NCBI GenBank assembly: GCA_949358305.1
Contig: OX442321.1
Location: 1,302,001 to 1,366,000 of the forward strand
Source: Strigamia acuminata
Taxonomy: Eukaryota > Arthropoda > Chilopoda > Geophilomorpha > Linotaeniidae
Length of the DNA stretch: 64,000 nt
Direction of reading: 5' to 3'
In this document: positions 38,121-50,100 of the stretch, in pieces
Numbering within the stretch: position 1 is the first letter of the stretch
Layout: every line of letters starts with the position of its first letter
The notes under the pieces: model-generated
What the model was told of the DNA's origin: nothing
What the model saw: the letters and a program-made list of their open reading frames with translations, nothing else
Database searches by the model: none
Translations under genes and position numbers: made by a program

Positions 38121-41100
38121 GAAAACCACAAATCAAACTAATTTTCCCGGCGCTTAATTGGGCTCCAGCCCCTATTGGAACCCGGCGTTAATATGGGGCA
38201 TAATTATAAGTCTATTGGATTTTCCACCAAATTACCAATAAACTGTGCACAAAACAAAGTACATTTACACACCTAACATTTTTCTTTGCTTTCAGGCCTC
38301 ATCTCCAGGGCAACCCAGCAGAGTGATTGAGATTACTTCTGAGTAAATCTATCATGCGCATTAATGGTTTTAGGTCAAGCCGCTCCGACGAGATCCATCA
38401 CCATCCAACTCTTAGATGGAGACCAGAAGCAAAGCACGACTAGATCTCCTGCATTAGTTATATCCTAGGGCGTTGCTAATCCATAATTTAATCAAATCTG
38501 CCCTAGCTTTTATCTAATTGGCTCAATTTCTTTTTGCTTCGTCCTTACTCCTTACTGCAGAGACTGCAGAGACTGCAGGACGTGACAAATGTCGAGCTGA
38601 TACAAAATTGACGTCTTGTTTGGGAGAAACACTTTCAGCTGGTCGAATCAATGAAATAAACAAGTCGCACATCGTCCCCTTTAACCGGTGTTTTTCCACT
38701 ACTTTGACTTAGCATCTTCAAGAATGCATACAACATTAATCAATGTGATTACCAACACTTCCATTTTGAGGTGCAGGTGGATGCAACGCTACTTCAAAGC
38801 ATTTGACCACTGGCTAACGAGTTAAGCTGCCATCACAATGTTGTCTCGATTAAAATAACACCGGAGGACTCGCCGCTTCAAATATCTCCAGACACATGTG
38901 AATGCCGGTAAACGATAATCGCTTTTTCCAACAACATGCAGATGATTACCTCAACTAAGCTTCTTGAAAATTCTTCATCCCAATTTGGGAAATAAAGAGA
39001 ACCGCATGTACACCTATGGACAAAAAAATCTTCACATGCTGCCACGCTGCTTCAGCTCCAAATGAGCAGTTTATTTTTCTGCCACCGTGAAGATTTTTTT
39101 GTCCATAGGTGTACTTCACAGGTATGCCTCGCTTAACCCGCTTTTGCTTCAGCAATACAAAAGGTGCATTCAAAGTCAAATGGATTATGTGACTGATTTG
39201 GTGACATGACTTATGGGTGACCGGAAGTGACGTCATTCTCATCATAGACATCGTTAAGCTAGATTCACACTTGTGTTCACACTAGGGGCGACGGAACGCA
39301 AGGAAAAATTAGTCAAACGCAACGCAGAGTCTGTTCACACTTTAGGGCACGTGTGAACAGAGCTGAAACAATTGATGTTGCGTCTGGCCAATCAGTTGGT
39401 TTCAATGAAACCTGGAATTGGATCTAGTTCTACGACTAGTTCCAGAATCCGGAAATGGCGGCCTGCTTCCATGTGACAAAGTCTCGCCAACCAGACGTTA
39501 ATCGACAAGAGTTGGAGTCGATCGTGATTGGTTGGACGCAAGACCTTGTGAAATGGCTCGGCCAATGGGAGCCAAGATTCCAGGGCTCTTCTTGAGTGTG
39601 GAAAGATTATAGCTTAAGTCATCTACGATAAGTTTCCCCATCTTGCATTGTCACTTGACAAATGGACCCTTTACAATAGACCATTGGAAAATTATGACGT
39701 AATACAGTTTCGCTCTGCCCACAATAAGAAAACTACAAATTAACAATGTTATAATGTTATTTTGCAATGATTTTTCTCATAGAGGCAACCATTCTTCCGA
39801 TCACATGAACATATCACCTGACCTCATTTTTCAAAAGGACTACTGGAACTAAAAGTAAATCAGCTGAGAATACAACTACAAGAAAAGGAGTTATTGAGGC
39901 AACAATTCCCTATTATTTGGATGAAAAACCATATTCAGAAAAAGATATATCCTAACTCCTCCGATAGAATGCCCACGCTCTATTGACACAATCTTGATTT
40001 CCCCTGCAATTTAGATATTGAAGTTAAACATATATTTTTGTCGTTTTGGTCAATAGACCTGCGTCATAAAGGATACCGCGTTCAATTAGCATCCCGGGCT
40101 CAATGAGAGCATTTATGGTAATTTTGTTTTTCTTAGTTTAATAGTGTACAGTCGTAAACAAAAAATCTTCCCTTCAGTTTAGCTGTTTTTAGTTTATCTA
40201 CCAGGTGGCATAAAAATCCATTGAGATTCAATGACATCAATCTTGATCCGGTCTCTTGACTTGCCCTAACAACAGTATTAAAAGATAGACCGGGCAAATA
40301 AATAGATAAACTTAAAACAGCTAAACTGAAGGGAGGTTTTTTTTGTCCACGACTATACATGCTTATTAATTAAATTTCAATGCTAGCAAAAACGGGATCA
40401 CTCCTTATTAGCGAATCTCATTTTAGCGTTTTTAAACCCATTTTAGCGAACTCATTTTAGCGGAAATGAGTTTAAATCACCGCAGCATTGGATACATTTT
40501 AACGAAGCCCGTTTAGCGAAGACTCGTTTTAGCGAAAATGGCGCCCGCTTCGGGTCTCCAGAATCTGCAATCTATCATTCTACTTGCTGTTTAATCATTT
40601 TGAATTCCCGCTGGAACTTGAATTCCCGCCGTAATTGAAGTTACGTCGTTTTAGCGATTTCATGTTATCGCCGCCTAACCTTAGCGATCACATCGTTTTA
40701 GCGAATTTTTGGGCGCTAAAATGGATTCGCTAAAGTGAAAATCGCTAAAGTGAAAAATCGCTAAAACAATGTGCACTCGCAAAAACAACTCATTTATTTA
40801 AATTCAAGCAAGTTTAGACACGTTTCTGCCAATCTGCCAATTTAAAATCACAGTACACGCATCTGATTCATTAAAAACGCCTTATTGGGTTTGGATTATG
40901 GAATCCCTATTGGTAAGTTCGCAATTTTTTCTTAGAATCACCTCAAGAAAAATTATTATACAGTCGAACCTTATACAGTCGCAATAGACCCGAGAAATCA
41001 GTTCGTTATAACAACACATTAGGAAAAAGATGGAAGCTGCATGACGTTTTATACATTGTATTGTCGCCCATACAATGTACTTTTTCAATGCATTTAAACC

Positions 41101-44100
41101 TGCATAATTCCTTGCGGTGTCAATACACCAAAAATGCAAATCCCATCCCCACAGCAAAACCCAAACGTGGACACATTTCCCAACAACCACTCCTTTGCCC
41201 CCTGCAGTCCAACCATCCCGAGATGCACCGCCTGAAAATGCTGAATCAGTCTTTCCCCCCTGACAACACCCAGCGCCCCCCCACACCCACTCAATCACCA
41301 TCCCTGCTCATCTCCCTACACACCCAACAAAAAAAAAAAAAAAAAAAAAAAAATGGCGCCAACAAATTACCCAAAATCCCCCTCAAAAAACCAACACGAC
41401 CTTTCGAGTCGAGGGTGTCACCCGAACCACCCACCGATCGATACCTCCTCCCATTTCTCACCCGAGAAAATCGCACCGAAAACGTCACGTCACCTTCCCC
41501 GACCCAAACTCTGACGTCAAACGTCCCCGGGCACCCTCCACCCGCATCGAGCGTTCAACTGCCCCTTCCCACCGCCCCCCACCCTGGGCATCGATGACTC
41601 ACCACATGACGAAACCCTTTCGCTACAATGCGTCCTCCATTTTGCGTCTTAGCGTCGCTCCTTTAACGTTGCGAGCGAACGCTACACGATTCCGGAAATG
41701 CCGCCGCCCCCCGCCCCCCTGCTTCGTCCAACACATCTCGGCGTTCTCCGAGACGCGGTGTTCTGGCGACTGGAGGATGCAATGGAGAGTGTTTGGACGC
41801 GGCGTCTCGTACCTGAATTCGCGGTCCCTCGAAGCGCAAATGGTGCGTCTGGACGCCGATGCTTGTATATCACGGAACCCGATAGCAGCTCATCCCGGAC
41901 CCAGCAGCCGCGGCCAACACTATGGCCAAGCGCGAGCTGTGCGTGATGCGTTGCGCGGATTCGCGTGCAGAGGGCGCGCAGAGTGGTTAAAGACGAACCA
42001 TCTCGTTTGGGTTTTTATTGGAAGATTTTTTTTTTTTTAACTTTTCATCCCCGCCATTAATATCTTATGGATCTGGGTAATCAATTGTGATGTTGTTGAG
42101 CTAATCTAGCGTTAAAGGGTACATGTGATGGTTTCTCAGGGTTATTGCGTTGGAAAATGTCAAGAAATTACCAAAAAAATTGATTTTTTTGGTCAAATTT
42201 TTGGTCAAATTTTTGGTCAAATTTCGTCAAATGTTTGGTCAAATTTTGTCAAATTTTTGGTCAAATTTTATCAAATTTTTGGTCAAATTTTGTCAAATTT
42301 TTGGTCAAATTTTATCAAATTTTTGGTCAAATTTTGTCAAATTTTTGGTCAAATTTTTTATCAAATTTTTTATCATATTTTTGGTCAAATTTTTGGTCAA
42401 ATTTTTGGTCAAATTTTGGCAAATTTTATCTAATTTTTGGTAAAATTATGTCAAATTTTATCAAATTTTTGGTCAAATTATGTCAAATTTTATCAAATTT
42501 TATCAAATTTTTGGTCAAATTATGTCAAATTTTATCAAATTTTATCAAATTTTTGGTTAAATTTTTGGTCAAATTTTGACAAATTTTTCTCAACCAACAG
42601 ACAAGACCACGCGCACGAAATTGTGAGAAGTATTCTTACCCCAAAAATAACATTGTCATTTTAATGAACAAAACTATAAAAATATTAAAAATAAAGGCCA
42701 TATTTTAAACTACAAAAATGAATTTATTTTTAATATTTTCATAGTTGTTCATCTTCTGTCTTAGTCGAGTTCTTTTAAAGGTACAACAATTTTTAATCAC
42801 TTTCACAAAATTTCGAATACAAAACCATTCTACTTGTATTATATTCGGGGTAAGACACTAGCTTTCACAGTTATTAAGTTCACAAACCGGCTTTGCTCTA
42901 TCTGGTCTAAACACTTTTAAACCAGTTAATATAACTAGAAGCATGAACCAAGGATAACATGGACATATATCCACATGTTCAGTGCGTTTTGCCACCAATG
43001 GCGCTTCATAATATGTAGCCGCACTGTATTCTTGAACTCAAAAAGGCCCCCAAATTCCATTGGTCAAGCCTCATTACTACTAACTCCAGACTGTATACTA
43101 CCACTAGCAGAAGTAGTTTTGATTTTTATTTATTTTTGTGATTGTTATGACCATTTAAGTTAATATAATTTTGATTTTTCTTACTAAAAAATGTCATTTC
43201 CATTTATGAAACATAGTTTTATGCACACATAAATGTAAAACTCATGTTTGTTCTGTTTATTGGTTGCCTTGTCTGGAAAGCACATAATTTTGAAATTTTG
43301 ACCGTTACCTAGGCAATCGATTACAATGTTCGTACATTGTAATGCAATTCTGGTGTTTGGGTCTATTTTTTTGGATCACTACACCAGTAACATGGCTCGA
43401 CCATTGGGATTTGGAAGTCTTTTTGAGTTCAACAAGAGTATAGTTGGCAAGCAACGCAAGACACGTGACTACTGTCACCCAATCAGCGCACAGAACAACG
43501 AATCAAATACATAAATACTTGTCCATGTTATCCTTGGATCGTGCTAGTGTTCCCACCACCCATATACTTGTTAATTTATATTTTTTCAACTTAACACATT
43601 CCAATTAAGTATATCAGTATACTCCAAACCGATACAACGATGTCCTAACTAAGGTTTCTCAAAATCGGGACTTTTGGAAAAACCTGTATTTCGGTATGCA
43701 ATATTCAAAAAACCGGTAAACCGGTAATTTTCGGTAATTAAGTAAAATAAAATAGCTAATGTAAAATACTTTTATCGTAATTGTAATAGGTGCATTTAAA
43801 AAGTCTAAAACGTATGCAAAACTCGTTTCGTGTTTGCACGTGACGTCATTCCCATTCCCATTGAATAACATGTTATTCAATGGGAATGACGTCAGGTGCA
43901 AACACGAAACGAGTTTTGCATATGTTTTAGACTTATTGAATGCACCTAATGTTTTAATTGTAATTTTTGTTTATTTTTTTTAAATATTATTTTCAATGGG
44001 TTATAGAAGTTTGATGAATGTGATATTGTTTTGTTATCAGCTGTTGGTTTTATTAGTTGAATTCTTTTTTTTTTAAATTAAGAAATTCGATAAATTCTAA

Positions 44101-47100
44101 TTTTTAAGTTAAAAAAATCAATAAATTCTCATTTGGAAGTTAAAAAATCAATACATTTTCATTTTTAAGTTAAAAAATCAAAAATTTTCATTTTTAAGTT
44201 AATAAATAGATAATTTTTTTGTTTTAATGTGAAAAAAATCAATTAATTCCTAATTTTTACGTATAAAAATCAATAACTTTGCATTTTAATGTTTATAAAA
44301 ATCCCATTCAACGTGCGTTAAAAATATCACTATTGCAGTGACACCTAATGGAAAAAACTGGTACCAATACCGAATTATTCAGTAATTTTCAGTAATTCAG
44401 TAATTTCAGTATTCAGTAATTTCTTGACAAATACCGGTTTTTGATACCGGTATTTACCGGTAGAGAAACCCTAGGACTTCCTAACTCCAATTGGTTGAGC
44501 CGTATCACTGGTTTAGTGGCACAAAAAAGTAGCCCATAACCCCAGAATTGTAATCTAACTAGGCAAAACAACCAATAAAAAACTAAACCAACAAACTATG
44601 CTAACATTGTTTGATTGATTAAAAGGGGAAAAAGCTTATTTTAGCAAATAAAATAAATATTTTATTACCAAATAAATAATATCCATCATTCTAATCACTT
44701 TTTACACTGAAATTCATTGAAAATAAACAGAACTACTTTTCCACGTAGTAGAGCACAGTCCACAGTTAGGACATCGTTGTATCGGTTCAAATTACACCTG
44801 CCACAATTGCTAAAACGACCACCAGGTCGGAATTGACGTCACAACATCGCATCTTCCATTTTCTAATCATCGATCAATGACACCGATAGATAATTTCTAT
44901 TTTCTACATGGACCGGAAATGATTATCCACGCGACTGATAGTCCACCATCACATTAAATGGTCATTTAATTTCAACATCCCTTTCCGGTACGGGAGAAAT
45001 GAAGTAAAAAAAAAATGAAATAAATTTCACACCTGAAGAGAAATCGCCAAAAAAAGAAAAAAAAAAATAAAAATTTAGTGAAAATAAAAAATCATTGAAA
45101 AATAGAAAATAAAAATAAATCCAGCGCCCATTCACCAGATATTTGTCATTTGTCACGTTGCCATGGCTACAACATCTCCCTAGAGATTTATACAACGCCA
45201 GATGTCACTTGTAGACGCGCGCGTTGCAATGCCTTAATGGAGCGCGCTACTAAACCGGAATGTTGCAACAAAACACCTTTTCACTTTTCAGTTTGCCCTA
45301 ACCAAAGACGCGAGTGAAGAGAAAGAAAAAAATAAAAAATAAACATCGCGAGTCATCCATAACTCAAAGGACGACAAGAGTGCGCGCTTCCATTCCAAAC
45401 ATTCAATATTTTCGCTGTTTTAAAGATACACCGAGCCGAGCCATCAATATCAGATGCGCTGCTTTTTTTAGCTCTTACGTTTGAATTGCATTAAAGTTAC
45501 ATCAAGTTGCATCAAATTCAGCCTAATGTTTACATTTTATATCATATTTACGTCAAATCAAACCTACTTTTATCGTTTTGTAGCATATTTACGCAAAATC
45601 CAAACTAATTTTAACGTTTTATCGCATATTTTTTGAAATCCAACCTAATTTTAACGTTTTTTTTTAATCATATTTGGACAAAATCCAACCAAATTTTTAC
45701 GTTTTGTATGATATTTACGCTAAATCCGACCTAATTTTTACGTTTTGAACCAAATTTACGCAAAATACAACATAATTTTTACGTTTTGAACCAAATTTAC
45801 GCAAAATCCAACCCAATTTTACCGTTTTGTATCATATTTACGAAAAATCCAACCTAATTTTTACGTTTTGAACCATATTTACGCAAAATCCAACCTAAAT
45901 TCTACGTTTTGTATCATATTTACGTAAAATCCAATCTACTTTTATCGTTTTGTAGCATATTTACGCAAAATCCAACCTAATTTTAACGTTTTATCGCATA
46001 TTTTTTGAAATCCAACCTAATTTTTGCGTTTTGAACTAAATTTACGCAAAATCCAACATAATTTTTACGTTTTGCTTCACATCGACTTATTGCATCATGT
46101 TATTGCGCCAAATTTTCGTTAAATTTACGTAATTTAGTCGACAAATTCCAGGAAATGTTAACGTTTTGTATCATATTTGCATAAAATTTAAAGTAATTTG
46201 CAGAATTTGCATTAAATTCAGTGTAAATTCCACGTTTTTCTATTGAATTCAACGTAATTTTGGCGCATTTCATCAAATTTACTTAAATTACACCAAAATC
46301 AAAACCAAACGTTACATTTTCGCCATTTAACCTCGAAACTTTCGCGCGTGCATCACGTAATCACAGATAGCGGCGCTGGTGCACGAGGTGCGCATCACGA
46401 ACCAGAATATGTATGTGGGGGGCAGTGGTGTTGGGGCTCGCGCTACCAGGTCGGGCTGGATGAGTGGACGACGGAGATGTACCAGACGTTGCTGAGCAAG
46501 CTGCCGGACGGGATAGAAGTGCTGGATGCGCTGTACAGTCGGCTCGGGGAGCACGTTGGGCGGTGGGACCGATCGTTTTTTAAGACTATTTTACATCCAA
46601 AAAAAATTGTTTTATTTTTCACTTAGTCGACGCCGTTTAGTCTACGCCGTTTAGTCGACCAGGTCACTTAGTCGTCAAGAACAGACTTATTATTTTATCT
46701 GTTCCTACAAACTTTATGCCAAGCAAAAACACAGCAAACTCCAACCACACAACTTTCTGGAAAAAGTTATACTCCGTATTATTTTTAAAATTCTTTATTT
46801 ATTTAAAATTGTTGAAATTCAAACTTCAAACACAAGTTCTCAGATTTTATGTAAGTGTTAATTACTTTAGAAACTGCCAAATTGATGTTTGAACAAGATA
46901 TTATTTGTAAAGACTTCAATGGATTTCGCATTTCTAATAACTTGATGATCATCCCTTGATTAATTGAACTACAACAAAAAAATTCTACACTCTTTAGATT
47001 TTTAAGTGCATTCAATTCGTCTAGTCCCGTAAGTGTTTCACAATATCTAATAGTTAAACGGTTTAAATTCGGACTTTGTAGAATCAACACTTTCATCAGG

Positions 47101-50100
47101 TATGCAAAAATATGTGTGCATGATATCTCCAGATGATATAAGTTTTTGAACGAACGGTTGGGTAAATCTTCCATATTTTCAGTGTTCAAAATCGAACATC
47201 CGCATAACCGAAAATATTCTAACTGTGGGCAATAAAGATTAATCAGTCTAAGGTTAACTAATTCAAAACCAATGAGTGTTAGACTGGTAAATCGTTGTAC
47301 CCGCGCCAACAGAAAATGTAAATCCAGGCTCGTTGATGCATCTAACAATAGACTGAACAAATTTGGGAAAACGGTGGTCAGAATGGTGATATCTTCCGTA
47401 TTGTGCACAAAGTTTACAAAGCTGTGTTCGATGGAATAAGTACGCAATGATATTTTCTCAGAATTGTAGAATTGTTGTTTTAACCGATTAAATAAATCTG
47501 TCCAGCATTGGTGTCGAAACGTTTTTAAAAGAGGAAGTTGGTTTAGAATGTCAAAACAGCCGTTGGTTGTGACAGAACACATGACAATATCCAAATACTC
47601 CAGTTTCTTGCAATCACTCAATAAGCGGAGCCCATCATCAGTCAGTAGATGCCAACGATGGCAATGCGTTTACCTTTTGCTGGAGAATTGAGAGAAATGA
47701 TGACAAATATTTATTTCTGCTGTACACAGATTGTAGACTGGGAAAAATAAAGCTATAGATGTCCCTATTTATTTAGTCGACAAATTCCAGGAAATTTTAA
47801 CGTTTTGTATCATATTTGCATAAAATTTAAAGTAAATTTGAAGATTTGCTTTAAACTCAACGTAAATTTCACGTTTTGCATTAAATTTAGCGTAATTTTG
47901 ACGCATTTCATCACATTTACTTAAATTACAGCAAAATCAAAATCAAAAACGTTACATTTTCGCCATTTAACCTCGAAACTTTCGTATCACGTAATCACAA
48001 TTCCATTAGAACCTCACGAAATGTAAACACAGACCAATCGCACCATCGATCCGATCAAAACCCAACGGATGAGTCAGGAAACCAACTCGGAAATCACACA
48101 ACCCAAACCAAAACATTTTTAAAAAAAAAAATAAAAATAAAAAAATCCATTTTCGGCCTCAACTTCCTCAACTTCTTATCGTCAAATTAACGTTTAATCT
48201 CACGAAAATCATGCAGCCGGGCGGGCACCGGCAAGCAGCAACCATCCGAGCAATTCCACGCGTGCCGATAATTGACTTTAAGGCGTATTTACATTTGCCT
48301 TTGCATTCTCGAGGACCGAAAGCCCAAGGATTAAAACTATACTTAATAATCACGATAACTTGCAAGCGCAATTTGCATTTCTCTTCCTCGCCGGTTGGAT
48401 TTGTCGCTCCGATTGTCAAAGTCAACAAAACGTTTTCCATTAAAGTTTCAATTGGATCAATGTTGGGTTTAAATAGTTTAGCTCAACTTCCAAATTAACC
48501 GTCGGAAAATTGAAAATGCTAAATACTGCACGAACAATCTAATGAATAAATGCAGCCTTTCAAATTCACAAATCAACTCAAATCAACTGGAATTAACTGC
48601 CTTTTCGAGCCAAATTTCATTCCACTTCACTTTTCCCGAGTCAAATTCCGTAAATGCATTCAAATTTTCTCTTTTTGCCGTCTTTAGCATTTCCACAAAC
48701 AGAATGGACATCGAAAACAGAAACGACATCTAGAGTGGTACAGTAGCTGCATTCAAAAAGTCTAAAACGATTCTTTTCTGTCGTTTCGTGTTGATACGTG
48801 CGACATCATTCCCATGTTATTCAATGGGACAATCAATTTAATTGTTAGACTGTAATGCGATTCTGTCTTGTGTTCGTGGCGCCATCCGGCCAAAAAAGTG
48901 CAAAATGACGTTATTTTGCGAGCAAATGGCGGACAACTGCCATCCCGCATTTACATTTTTGGCGAACGTTATAGTTCAATTTCATTTAACTTTTGATTTA
49001 AAAATATTAGTGAGTTTGCGGTTGCCAATTCTTCCTTATAATTATGAGTTACAAGCTCATAATTATAAAAATGGACTTATAACATAACGTAACTCCTCAA
49101 CTTTTACTCTATTTTGTAAAATAAGGGAGCCAAACAGATCGCTTAACACTATTTGAAGCTCCTCCCACTATTGCAAATGGCGCTGATGGTGCTAATGGAA
49201 ATTCAAAATGGCTGCCTGACCTGTTTCAACATTCTGCCTCAATCACAATTTCTTTCTGCCATCGAAGGATAGAAACAACTAAAATCATTCCAGGTTAGCA
49301 AATAAATAAACTGGAAGACAATTTCATGTCTGAAAACTGTCAAATTAGTAAAACTACAGATTTTCATTTTCTTTTGCATAGGGATTTGTTCTACCATTAA
49401 GTATAAATTATAAAATATATTTATTGCACCGCAAGTACCTATTTCAAGAAGGAATTATAATTATAATTATGAGCTTGTAACTCATAAGTATAAGAAACAA
49501 TTGGCAACCGCAAACTCACTAATATCTAAAAATACAACAAATAATTTTCAGGCATTATTTTTAAATCAAAAATTAAATAAAATTGAACTATAGTTCTAAC
49601 GTCCGCCAAAAATGTAAATGCGAGATGTCAGTTGTCCGCCATTTGCCCGCAAAATGTTTCAAGAATGCGAGACCACTTGGATTTAAAAAAAATGGCGGAT
49701 GTGAAGGTCTATACTGATAGTCCTCGATTCTGCTAACCACAGTGGCTGCCACATATACTCAAAACTACCCCAACGTTGTCCTAACTCCTATTGGTTGAAC
49801 CCTCTGTCCTCTCACTGGTGTAGTTAAGTCGAGGTCAAAGTTCCAATCGTAAAAGCCGAAAACATGAAAACAAAATAACCTAACGTGTTTTTGTCTTCTG
49901 TTGTTATATGGAAACACCAACAACCAGACAAAAAAACTTTGAATGCACCTAAGTATTAAGTTGTTACACTTCTGTCATAACTCAGGTTAAATCTTAGTCT
50001 GCTTCTAAAAATACTACATACAATCATGGTATTTGCCAAGAAAATACCCTGGTTCAAAAAGCCGCAAAATGTCAACACTTCCTCCGGTTGAGTTGCAGTT

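Noticed and set aside
42125-42664. Overlapping plus frames rich in FGQIL/FWSN
   Set aside because: Encoded by the TTTTTGGTCAAA tandem array.
48168-48498. 90-95-codon frames on both strands
   Set aside because: Opposite-strand frames of similar length, no splice sites, no recognisable domain.
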